From contig JAEUTY010000018.1 of the NCBI GenBank assembly GCA_016787805.1, positions 62,001 to 126,000 of the forward strand: a stretch of DNA of 64,000 bases, written 5' to 3'. The notes beneath the pieces were generated by a model, which saw only the letters and a program-made list of their open reading frames with translations, did no database searches and had not been told where the DNA came from. Positions 17,694 to 26,101 of the stretch are shown piece after piece (the stretch's first letter is position 1; every line of letters starts with the position of its first letter). Position numbers and translations under genes: made by a program. This stretch comes from Flavobacterium sp. (lineage in GTDB: Bacteria > Bacteroidota > Bacteroidia > Flavobacteriales > Flavobacteriaceae).

Positions 17694-20057
17694 TTATCCA
17701 CCTATTTTTAATTTCATTCCAGGTTTGATACTTTCATCTTTTATATTGTTCCATTTTTTGATGTCAGCAATGCTAACTCCAGGAAATTTTTGAGAAATAC
17801 TGTACAATGAATCGCCTCGTTTTACGTAATACAAATTGGCTTTTTCACTATTTTTCGCAACAGCATTGTCTTTTTTGTTTTTAGCGTTTTTGTCTGCGAT
17901 GGCAACTTCGGTTTTAGCTACGATAAGTGTTTCTCCTAATTTGATGTTGTTGCCTTCAATCGAATTCCACTCTCTTAAATTCTCGATAGTTGTGTTGTTC
18001 TTTCTAGCAATTGAACCTAAATTGTCGCCTTTTTGAACTGTATATTCTTTTGTTTTGGTTTCAACAGCAGCAACCGTAGAGGTAGAATCAACAAGGCTTT
18101 TATTAGAGATAATAATCTGACTTCCTAATTTTACATTGTTATCAAAAAGATTATTCCACTCTTTTAATTGTTGAACCGTTACGTTGTGTTTGCGGGCAAT
18201 TGAACTTAAATTATCGCCTTTGATAACCACGTAATAACCTTCATGTTCTTCTTTCGACAAGTTATTTTCCTCAGAATTTACAGTTTCTGTTTTAACTGAT
18301 TTTGGCTCGTTTACAACATAGGCTTCTTTGGTTTCAACTGGCGATTTCACTTCTTTTTTGATAGTAGAAATCACTTTTTCATTTTTGATGATTTTTAAGC
18401 TTTTGCCTTTAGCAATATTGTTTCCGCTTAAACCATTCCATTTTTTGATATCAGCTACCGAAACATCGTATTTGCTAGCTATAGCAGTCAAATTATCGCC
18501 GCTAACTACTTTATGAAATTTGGTAACGTCTTTGTAAGTCACCACTTTTTCGGTTTTGAAAACTTTGTCTGCTTTTGGCTCGACCGTTTTGACTTCAGCA
18601 ACCTTGGTCTCAGCAATTGCAATTGGTTCTTTTGTTTTAGCTACAACCGAATCGTTGGAAGCAATTGCTTCTTTGGATTCACTGGTTTCTATTTTTTCAA
18701 ACGAATAAATCTTTAAATTTCTGCCTAATGGCGCGCTATTGCTACGTAAACCATTCCATTTTTTCAAGTCATCAATATTGACGTTGTATTTTTTGGAAAT
18801 CATTGTAAGGTTTTCACCGCGTCTGATTTTATGGTATTTTACCCTTGATGCTAATTCGTTTCCTAATGAATCTTTGGGTTTTACAAACGCCACTTCTTCC
18901 ATCGGACGTTCGCGGTTTTTGGCCACATAGTCAACATAAGCATAAACCTTATCTTCATTAGAGGCAAAAACAGCAATTTTATCTTTTGGTAATTTTAAGA
19001 AATTAACTTGCCCCGTAATGTTCGGAATTTCATTGCGCTTGTACGACGGATTGAAAAACTGAATTTCGGCTTCGGAAATATCCAATAAATCCGAAATTTG
19101 TCGGAATGTAATGTGACGTTTCACCGCAATTGTATCGGTTGCAAAGTGATTTGCAATGGCTTTGTTCGGAACAATTCCGTGTTCTTTATGGTATTCAAAA
19201 ATATACATCGTTGCCAAGAAAGCGGGCAAATAACCTTGTGTTTCTCTTGGTAAATACTTCTTGATGTTCCAAAAGTTTTGTTTTCCGCCCGAGCGACGAA
19301 TAGCTTTGGCTACATTTCCTGGTCCGGAGTTGTATGAAGCCAACACTAAATCCCAATCGCCAAACATTTTGTACATATTGGTCATATATTGCGAAGCCGC
19401 TTCACTGGCTTTGAATGGATCACTGCGTTCGTCAACATACGAATCGATTTTGAGTCCGTATTGCTTGCCCGTATGATACATAAATTGCCACAAACCTGTT
19501 GCTCCTACACGAGAAACTGCTTTCGGATTCAAAGCTGATTCAACAATCGCTAAGTATTTGATTTCTAGCGGTATATTATTTTTAGCCAATTGCTCTTCAA
19601 ACACAGGAAAATAGAATTGTGATAATCCCATCAAGCGTTCGTAGGCTTTTTTTCTGTTTTTTAAGAACGATTTGATGGTGTTTTCCAAACCAATATTGTA
19701 TTCGATGTTAAAAGGCGATTTCTCGTCCATCAACTTCAAGCGTTGTTTGAGTAATTCGGTTGGTAATTCAAAATCAACGGTTTCGTCGGTATCGATTTGG
19801 CAAATGTCACTAATCATGCCATCGTACAAATCAAGCGAAGTCAATTCTTTCATCCATAAACTATCTACGCAAGTTGCCATTTCATCGCGAACAAATGTTG
19901 CTTTGATAGAGTCGAGAAAGGAAATTTTTACTTCTTTTTTTACAATCGTGTCTACTACAACTGCTGTCGCTTGTTGGGTAACAGGCGTAACTTCTTGCGC
20001 AAAAAAAGTAGAAGAAGAAAGTAGTAGTAAGTAGGTTATTTTATTTTTTATCGACAT
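17694..20057 (-). CDS. Membrane-bound lytic murein transglycosylase (MltD-like) with five LysM domains
   Basis: A 787-residue peptidoglycan-cleaving enzyme. A signal peptide ends near FFAQ (residue 21). The SLT domain spans about 155-300 with catalytic E173 (LAIVESALNP) and the conserved GATGLWQFM and ASYNSGPGNV. Five LysM modules follow at about 408-451, 514-557, 608-650, 671-713 and 743-785. The long spacers between them are rich in Lys, Glu, Val and Thr. LysM binds the glycan strands on which the SLT domain acts. E. coli MltD usually has two LysM, so five is more than usual. No lipobox was seen. It is followed by the DUF4837 gene. Confidence 0.93.
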   Translation of the reverse strand: MSIKNKITYLLLLSSSTFFAQEVTPVTQQATAVVVDTIVKKEVKISFLDSIKATFVRDEMATCVDSLWMKELTSLDLYDGMISDICQIDTDETVDFELPTELLKQRLKLMDEKSPFNIEYNIGLENTIKSFLKNRKKAYERLMGLSQFYFPVFEEQLAKNNIPLEIKYLAIVESALNPKAVSRVGATGLWQFMYHTGKQYGLKIDSYVDERSDPFKASEAASQYMTNMYKMFGDWDLVLASYNSGPGNVAKAIRRSGGKQNFWNIKKYLPRETQGYLPAFLATMYIFEYHKEHGIVPNKAIANHFATDTIAVKRHITFRQISDLLDISEAEIQFFNPSYKRNEIPNITGQVNFLKLPKDKIAVFASNEDKVYAYVDYVAKNRERPMEEVAFVKPKDSLGNELASRVKYHKIRRGENLTMISKKYNVNIDDLKKWNGLRSNSAPLGRNLKIYSFEKIETSESKEAIASNDSVVAKTKEPIAIAETKVAEVKTVEPKADKVFKTEKVVTYKDVTKFHKVVSGDNLTAIASKYDVSVADIKKWNGLSGNNIAKGKSLKIIKNEKVISTIKKEVKSPVETKEAYVVNEPKSVKTETVNSEENNLSKEEHEGYYVVIKGDNLSSIARKHNVTVQQLKEWNNLFDNNVKLGSQIIISNKSLVDSTSTVAAVETKTKEYTVQKGDNLGSIARKNNTTIENLREWNSIEGNNIKLGETLIVAKTEVAIADKNAKNKKDNAVAKNSEKANLYYVKRGDSLYSISQKFPGVSIADIKKWNNIKDESIKPGMKLKIGG

Positions 20058-20102
20058 ATTTATTAGTCAAATATTTAGGATTCAATATTTTATGCGTTTT
20101 TG

Positions 20103-20110
20103 CAAAATTA
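20103..20110 (-). promoter_or_regulatory. -7 box upstream of the transglycosylase gene
   Basis: TAATTTTG on the minus strand matches TAnnTTTG and lies 45 bp upstream of the ATG at 20057. No clear -33 TTG accompanies it. Confidence 0.35.
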
Positions 20111-20156
20111 GAACTTATAACGCTAAAAAGTGTGTAAATATTGTTAAAAAAAGCAG

Positions 20157-21344
20157 TTAATCGATGATTGCTGCAATTCCTGGTAAAATTCTACCTTCTA
20201 ACATTTCCAACATGGCGCCTCCACCAGTAGAAACGTAGCTCATTTTTTCTTCCAGACCAAACTGTTTTACAGCTGCCACAGAATCGCCACCGCCAACTAA
20301 AGAAAAGGCGCCATTTCTTGTAGCTTCAGCAATTTGTTCTCCTAAAGTAATGGTTCCATGAGCAAAGTTTTCCATTTCAAAAACACCTAATGGTCCGTTC
20401 CATAAAATGGTTTTAGAGTTCATGATTACTTCTCTGAAATTTTCCAACGATTTTGGTCCAGCGTCTAAACCTTGCCAGCCGTCTGGAATTTCACGTACAT
20501 CCACAATTTGAGTGTTGGCATCGTTTGCAAAAGCATCAGCGGCCACAACATCTACTGGAATGTGAATGTGAACATTCTTTTCTTTGGCTTTGTGCAAAAT
20601 TTCTAAAGCCAAATCCATTTTATCATCTTCGCAAATTGAATTTCCTGTTTTTCCACCCAATGCTTTTATGAAAGTGAACGTCATTCCTCCGCCAATGATC
20701 ATGTGGTCGATTTTGTCTAAAATGTTTTCGATAACGGTGATTTTTGAAGATACTTTTGAACCACCAAGAACAGCAGTTACTGGTTTTACCGAGTTATTCA
20801 AAACACGATTTAAACTATCGATTTCTTTGGCCAACAACAATCCGAAGCATTTACTTTCTGGAAAAAATTGTGCAATTATAGTAGTTGAAGCATGCGCTCT
20901 GTGGGCTGTTCCGAAAGCATCGTTCACGTAAATATCACCTAACGAAGCCAATTCTTTAGCAAAAGCTATATCGCCCGCTTCTTCTTCGGCATAAAAACGT
21001 AAATTTTCGAGTAATAAAACTTCACCAGCTTTCAGATTTGAAGCTGTATTTTGCGCCATTTCTCCTCGGCAATCCGTAACAAATTGAACTGGTTTTCCGA
21101 GAATTTCTGCAGTGGTTTTTACAATATGTTGTAGTGAATATTTATCTTCTTTTCCTTTTGGTCGACCCAAATGCGACATCAAAATCACACTTCCACCGTC
21201 GGCCAAAATTTTATCTATGGTTGGTTTTGCTGCTTCAATTCGGTTCGTGTCAGTTACGTTAAAGTGCTCATCTAGAGGCACATTGAAGTCAACACGAATA
21301 ATGGCTTTTTTATCTTTGAAATTAAAATCGTTGATTGTTTTCAT
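20157..21344 (-). CDS. pgk: Phosphoglycerate kinase
   Basis: A 395-residue glycolytic enzyme that transfers phosphate from 1,3-bisphosphoglycerate to ADP. The substrate-binding N-domain motif RVDFNVPLD is near residue 17. The nucleotide-binding C-domain has [29 protein letters not shown] and [13 protein letters not shown]. The ATG at 21344 opens [15 protein letters not shown], the normal start; a TTG nine codons upstream was rejected. A -7 promoter box lies 25 bp upstream. Cytoplasmic, single-gene unit. Confidence 0.97.
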   Translation of the reverse strand: MKTINDFNFKDKKAIIRVDFNVPLDEHFNVTDTNRIEAAKPTIDKILADGGSVILMSHLGRPKGKEDKYSLQHIVKTTAEILGKPVQFVTDCRGEMAQNTASNLKAGEVLLLENLRFYAEEEAGDIAFAKELASLGDIYVNDAFGTAHRAHASTTIIAQFFPESKCFGLLLAKEIDSLNRVLNNSVKPVTAVLGGSKVSSKITVIENILDKIDHMIIGGGMTFTFIKALGGKTGNSICEDDKMDLALEILHKAKEKNVHIHIPVDVVAADAFANDANTQIVDVREIPDGWQGLDAGPKSLENFREVIMNSKTILWNGPLGVFEMENFAHGTITLGEQIAEATRNGAFSLVGGGDSVAAVKQFGLEEKMSYVSTGGGAMLEMLEGRILPGIAAIID

Positions 21345-21368
21345 CCTAGAATCAATTTTTAGTGATTG

Positions 21369-21376
21369 CAAAGATA
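21369..21376 (-). promoter_or_regulatory. -7 box of the pgk promoter
   Basis: TATCTTTG on the minus strand, followed by C, is a perfect TAnnTTTG match 25 bp before the pgk ATG. The nearest TTG upstream is 26 bp away, wider than usual. Confidence 0.5.
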
Positions 21377-21437
21377 GTCTTTTGTTTTTTTTATGAAAAT
21401 GACAAAAGTCAGCGGTGAAAAACAGTCGCGATTCATC

Positions 21438-23048
21438 TTAATCATTATCGGTCAAACCAGTAATATCATTATTGACCGAAACGATGTAAAGTTTTTCTTC
21501 GTAAATGCCATTTCCTTTAGAAGCATAATAGCTAATTGCATCTTCCAATTGATCAAAACGCTCTAAATAAGCATAAGTATAATTGTTGATTTTGTTGACA
21601 AATGACTTAACAGGCACGTCTTTTAGGTTTTGCAATTTGATAAAATTTTTAGCATTTTGGGAAACCGTAAACGCTTTAGCCATAACATAAAATCCTTTTT
21701 CTTGACCTGAAATATTGAGCGTTTGTACTTCGATTAATTCTTTTTTAGCTTCTCCTTTTTTGGCTGAAAATGTTTGTTCTTTTGTTGATCTGTTTTTAGA
21801 TGAGGTTGTTTGAAACAAATCGGCGTACATTTCTTTGTTTTGCTGTACTTTTCGCACGTCATAAATTTCAAGCATTTCAGCATTTGTCAAACTTGCTTGT
21901 TTCTTTACAGAGGGCTGAACTATAGATTCATCAACAATTACTGAAGCAAAAAACACAAAACATTTGTCGCTATCCGATTCGATTTTCAGAGAAATATCGG
22001 AACTATTATTGCCTAAAACCGAATTGTTCTCGTTAGGAATGGTTATTAAACAACTATCAAAACCTAAGGTGTTTTTGCTGTCAGGATAACGATTAACGGC
22101 ATGTTTGTTGTCGACTGTAATCGCGCTATTGAAGAAATTATCGGGTTTGCGAATTTTATTGGTCAATGCCACAAAATCTTTGGTTGGTGATGATTTGACT
22201 GACACTTTATCTCCAGCTACTTTGTAATCGCCATCCAGCGCTGCCACAGCAACTTGTGCTTTTACTTGACCTTGCGCAACCGTTTGAAAACCAGTAAAAT
22301 TTAGGTTTACCGAAGCCGAAGCAATTTCAGAAAATCCGTCGTAAGTGATGATGTTCTTTTTGGGTTTTGCGTTGTCTTCATAAACGATAAAAATTTGCCA
22401 ACCCGAAGCTACGCCACCTTTTAGAGTTCCTTGAGTAGCTCTGATATTGGCCAAAGTATACACTCCAGAAGCATTGGTTAAAGCAGAAACGTTTTCTGTA
22501 ATATCTGCATAAACCACATAAGGCGCTGCCTCTTTGTGCTCGGGAGAATTCAATCCGTCGAAAATTACAGTTCCAGATATACTAGTGTACTCAGCTTGAT
22601 TGGGTAATTTTAATTTTACAGAATTGATGTTTTCTCTGGCGGCATCAACTGCTGTGAATTTATCTTCTTTTAATTGCTCACCGCTGTTGTATTTGTAAGT
22701 TCCTGTCCAATACAAACCTGCGTAAACAATTCTTCTGGCCGAATTCGATTCAAAAAACAACTCAGCGCTACTCGATGAGAATGTGGATTCATCTTCATCA
22801 ATATCAATGTATTCAATATAAAAATCATCGTTCAACATAGCAGAACTGGTGTGATTGTAATAAGGAACGTTAGAAGAGTTGCTATAATCAACGCGATTGG
22901 TAATGTTGTTGGCCAAAATGGCTACATCACCGTTAAGTTCTTTTTGAAATCGCGGTTTGAATACATTTTTGCTGTTTTGAGAATATCCAAATGACATTCC
23001 GAGTAGAAGTAGCAAAACAAAACTATTTTTAGGGCTAAAATTTTTCAT
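21438..23048 (-). CDS. Secreted hypothetical protein with SPOR-like C-terminus (paralog B)
   Basis: A 536-residue exported protein (signal peptide ending near GYSQ). It is a clear paralog of the next gene upstream (23079-24770). Shared blocks include NSITNRVDY-type and IEYIDIDEDE-type strands, AGLYWTGTYKYNSG, TLANIRATQGTLKGGVASGW and SKNTLGFDSCL. The last 85 residues (KGFYVMAKAFTVSQNAKNF onward, YAYLERFDQLEDAISYY) look like a SPOR domain, which would bind denuded peptidoglycan. The large N-terminal domain resembles beta-rich domains in flavobacterial surface proteins but I cannot name it. It probably shares a transcript with its paralog, 30 bp away. Confidence 0.8.
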   Translation of the reverse strand: MKNFSPKNSFVLLLLLGMSFGYSQNSKNVFKPRFQKELNGDVAILANNITNRVDYSNSSNVPYYNHTSSAMLNDDFYIEYIDIDEDESTFSSSSAELFFESNSARRIVYAGLYWTGTYKYNSGEQLKEDKFTAVDAARENINSVKLKLPNQAEYTSISGTVIFDGLNSPEHKEAAPYVVYADITENVSALTNASGVYTLANIRATQGTLKGGVASGWQIFIVYEDNAKPKKNIITYDGFSEIASASVNLNFTGFQTVAQGQVKAQVAVAALDGDYKVAGDKVSVKSSPTKDFVALTNKIRKPDNFFNSAITVDNKHAVNRYPDSKNTLGFDSCLITIPNENNSVLGNNSSDISLKIESDSDKCFVFFASVIVDESIVQPSVKKQASLTNAEMLEIYDVRKVQQNKEMYADLFQTTSSKNRSTKEQTFSAKKGEAKKELIEVQTLNISGQEKGFYVMAKAFTVSQNAKNFIKLQNLKDVPVKSFVNKINNYTYAYLERFDQLEDAISYYASKGNGIYEEKLYIVSVNNDITGLTDND

Positions 23049-23078
23049 TTTTACTAGGTTAAATTTGGGGTTTACCTT

Positions 23079-24770
23079 TTAATCGTCGAGATTGGTTATT
23101 GCTGTATCTTGGTTGTTATTGACCGAAAGTATCCAAATATTTTCGGTGTAGGAATTATTTAATTTTGATCTATACAAGTTGAAAGCCTCCGATTTATCAG
23201 CTGTTTTAGCTAAATAAACATAATTGTAATGGTTGTTGGGATTCAAAAATGAGTTGGCAGAAATCCCTTTTGATTGTAATTCGGATAAGAAGTTGTTCAA
23301 ATTATAGTCTTTTTCAAAAACGTTTGCAATAATATAATATCCTGACGGAAAACCATCTATGTTTAACGATTTAATTTCTGTAGAATTTTTACTATTAAAA
23401 ATTATGTTTTCTAACTCGCTATCTTCCAATATTGTAGTAGAAAAATCGATTTTCTTTTTTTCTACCACAAATTCGGTCATATCCAAGTCGGAATAAACAA
23501 TTTCGTCTTTTTCTTTCTTGATAGGCTTCTTCTTCTCTTTATTTTTTGAGGTTGGTTTTGGCTCTGGTTTTACTTCTTTTTCAGGCGTCTTTTGTACTTC
23601 ATTTGAGTTAAAAACAATTGCATTAGTATTGGCAAAATGTTCTTTTTCATTGACTTCTACTCCAAAAGCAGCAAAAAACAAATACGAGCGATCACCAATT
23701 GATTTCAATCGAAATGTGGCGTTTTTTACATTATTAGCGATTACCGAATTGTAAGGATTATTTAAACTCATCAAACACGTATCATAGCCCAAAGTGTTTT
23801 TGCTATCGGGTTTTCGATTCATGAAATAATCATCTCCAATGGTTATTGAACTATTAAAAAAGTTGTTTTGTTTACGTAATTTGCTTTCTAAAATCACAAA
23901 GTTTTGAGCGTCGCTCGACTTGAATAACACTTGATCACCTTGTAAATTACAATCGCCTTCCAAAGAAGCCAATGCAATTTTGGCTTGAATATCACCTTCG
24001 GGAAGTGTGGTAAAACCCGCAAAATCAATGTCAACCTGACGATCGGTTACGCCAGCAAAACCATCAAAACTAGTGATGAATTTTCCTTTCATAGTATCGT
24101 CTTCATACACTACAAATAGTGTCCAACCAGCTGCTACTCCACCGCTAATTTGACCTTGCGTTGCTCTAATATTGGCTACTGTATATTCTCCAAACGGATT
24201 TTCGATGGCTTGAAGTTGCGCTGTAACATCGGCGTAAACTGCATAAGGTGAGCAATCTTTGAAGTCTTTTCCTTTTACACCATCAAACAATAGTTCGCCA
24301 TTTACATCAATATATTTTTTTTGATTAGGAAGTTTTAGTTTGATGGTTTCGAAAGGCTCGCGAGCATCATCTTCAGCGACAAATTTGTCCACTTTTTTCT
24401 GATATCCGCTGTTGTATTTGTAAGTGGAGGACCAATACAAACCTGCATAAACAATTTTCTTTTGCGTTTGATTTTCTAAACTCAAGGTTGCCGAACTGGA
24501 CGAAAAAGTAGTTTCATCTTCATCAATATCAATGTATTGCATAGTGAACTCATCGTTCAATTTGGCGTGATTAGTGTGATTGTAGTATGCCGTATTGGCT
24601 GAATTGTTGTAATCTACTCGATTGGTAATCGAATTGGCTATCACTGTCATATCACCTTTAACAAACGATTGGTAGCGCACTTTAAAAGGAACTGAAACTT
24701 GAGAATGAGCAGTTGAAAACAATGAAAATATAACTACAGACGTAAATACTGTACGTAAATTTTGTTTCAT
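23079..24770 (-). CDS. Secreted hypothetical protein with SPOR-like C-terminus (paralog A)
   Basis: A 563-residue exported protein (signal peptide ending near TAHSQ). Its first 370 residues align block for block with the following gene: MQYIDIDEDETTFSSSSA, AGLYWSSTYKYNSG, TVANIRATQGQISGGVAAGW and SKNTLGYDTCL. A Lys/Glu/Pro-rich linker (about 395-430) separates this from a SPOR-like C-terminus (GYYIIANVFEKDYNLNNFL, YVYLAKTADKSEAFNLY). No function is known. The pair is tandem and leftward, diverging from holB across 179 bp. The linker length is the main difference between the paralogs. Confidence 0.8.
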   Translation of the reverse strand: MKQNLRTVFTSVVIFSLFSTAHSQVSVPFKVRYQSFVKGDMTVIANSITNRVDYNNSANTAYYNHTNHAKLNDEFTMQYIDIDEDETTFSSSSATLSLENQTQKKIVYAGLYWSSTYKYNSGYQKKVDKFVAEDDAREPFETIKLKLPNQKKYIDVNGELLFDGVKGKDFKDCSPYAVYADVTAQLQAIENPFGEYTVANIRATQGQISGGVAAGWTLFVVYEDDTMKGKFITSFDGFAGVTDRQVDIDFAGFTTLPEGDIQAKIALASLEGDCNLQGDQVLFKSSDAQNFVILESKLRKQNNFFNSSITIGDDYFMNRKPDSKNTLGYDTCLMSLNNPYNSVIANNVKNATFRLKSIGDRSYLFFAAFGVEVNEKEHFANTNAIVFNSNEVQKTPEKEVKPEPKPTSKNKEKKKPIKKEKDEIVYSDLDMTEFVVEKKKIDFSTTILEDSELENIIFNSKNSTEIKSLNIDGFPSGYYIIANVFEKDYNLNNFLSELQSKGISANSFLNPNNHYNYVYLAKTADKSEAFNLYRSKLNNSYTENIWILSVNNNQDTAITNLDD

Positions 24771-24938
24771 AAAAAACTTTATTAGGGTATTATTACTTTT
24801 TTAAAAACAGGATAAAAGTAAACCAAAATTCGTTAAAGTGTTTAATTTTATCGATATAATGCATTTTTGTTTTTGTTTTGTAAGATTATATCTTTATTTT
24901 TTTGAATCGAAAAAAGTGAAATATTGATTATTTTGTGT

Positions 24939-24946
24939 TATATTTG
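24939..24946 (+). promoter_or_regulatory. -7 box of holB, close to a leaderless start
   Basis: TATATTTG is a perfect TAnnTTTG match and ends only 3 bp before the holB ATG at 24950. A start site at normal spacing would fall on or next to the ATG, so the mRNA may be leaderless. TTG at 24924-24926 is closer than the usual -33 distance. Confidence 0.45.
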
Positions 24947-24949
24947 CTC

Positions 24950-26098
24950 ATGCTTTTTTCTGAAATTTTAGGTCACGAACACATCAAAAACCATCTGATT
25001 CAATCGGCGAGTTCGGGTAGAATTCCGCATGCGCAATTGTTTATTGGTCCGGAAGGAACCGGAACTTTGCCTATGGCGATTGCCTATGCACAGTACATTG
25101 TTTGTGGAAATGTGGGCAATGAAAATGTAGGAACTAACGACGCTTGTAATTTAAAATTCAACTCGTTTTCGCATCCCGATTTGCATTTTGTGTACCCAAC
25201 AGTGACTACTGAAGACATTAAATCGAAGCCGAAAAGCCTTGATTTTATTCAGGATTGGCGTATTTTTTTGAACGAAAATTTTTATGGAAGTTTGTTCGAT
25301 TGGTACAATCTTTTGGGTGTAAAAAACAAACAAGGCGAAATTCGTGTCGAAGATGCGAGTGAAATTGTAAAATCACTTTCGTTGAAATCGCTCGAAGGTG
25401 GTTATAAAGTCATGATCATTTGGATGGCCGATAAGATGAACATTGCGGCATCGAACAAATTGTTGAAATTGCTTGAAGAACCAACTGATAAAACGGTTTT
25501 TATATTGATTTCAGAAAACGAAGAAGACATTATTCAAACCATAAGATCACGTTGTCAAGTCTTGCATTTCAATGCTTTACCTGAAGACGTAATCGCTAAA
25601 GCGTTGATGCAAAATCATTCGATCAACGAAAATCTGGCAACCAAAATAGCGCATCAAGCCCAAGGAAATTACACCAAAGCTTTGCAGATTTTAAACAATG
25701 ATGAAGATGAATTGCCTTTTGAAGAATGGTTTGTTACTTGGTTACGAGCTGCTTACAGCGCAAGGAAAAATGCAGCTGCGATTAACGATTTAATTGCTTG
25801 GAGTGAAAATATAGCAAGTATTGGACGCGAGAGTCAAAAGAAGTTTCTAAATTATTGTATTGATGTTTTTCGTCAGGCGTTGCTATTGAATTACCAAGCC
25901 GAAAAGTTGGTGTATTTTGAGCCTAAAATACAGGGATTTACACTCGAAAAATTTGCTCCTTTTGTTAGTGGAAATAACATACAAGAGATTTTTAAAGAAC
26001 TTTCGGATGCTGCTTATCACATTGAGCGCAACGGAAATGCAAAAATCATTTTGACTGATTTATCGATTAAACTCACTCGTTTGATACACAAATCTTAA
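24950..26098 (+). CDS. holB: DNA polymerase III delta prime subunit
   Basis: A 382-residue clamp-loader subunit that helps place the sliding clamp on DNA. The N-terminus MLFSEILGHEHIKNHLIQS is the usual start. The P-loop is degenerate (GPEGTGTLP, no Lys-Ser/Thr), which fits delta prime, a non-hydrolysing member of the loader. The SRC motif appears as TIRSRCQVL, and sensor-like residues follow MADKMNIAASNKLLKLLEEP. It is rightward and isolated between leftward genes. It converges with the helicase gene, with 3 bp between stops. Confidence 0.93.
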   Translation: MLFSEILGHEHIKNHLIQSASSGRIPHAQLFIGPEGTGTLPMAIAYAQYIVCGNVGNENVGTNDACNLKFNSFSHPDLHFVYPTVTTEDIKSKPKSLDFIQDWRIFLNENFYGSLFDWYNLLGVKNKQGEIRVEDASEIVKSLSLKSLEGGYKVMIIWMADKMNIAASNKLLKLLEEPTDKTVFILISENEEDIIQTIRSRCQVLHFNALPEDVIAKALMQNHSINENLATKIAHQAQGNYTKALQILNNDEDELPFEEWFVTWLRAAYSARKNAAAINDLIAWSENIASIGRESQKKFLNYCIDVFRQALLLNYQAEKLVYFEPKIQGFTLEKFAPFVSGNNIQEIFKELSDAAYHIERNGNAKIILTDLSIKLTRLIHKS

Positions 26099-26101
26099 CA
26101 T

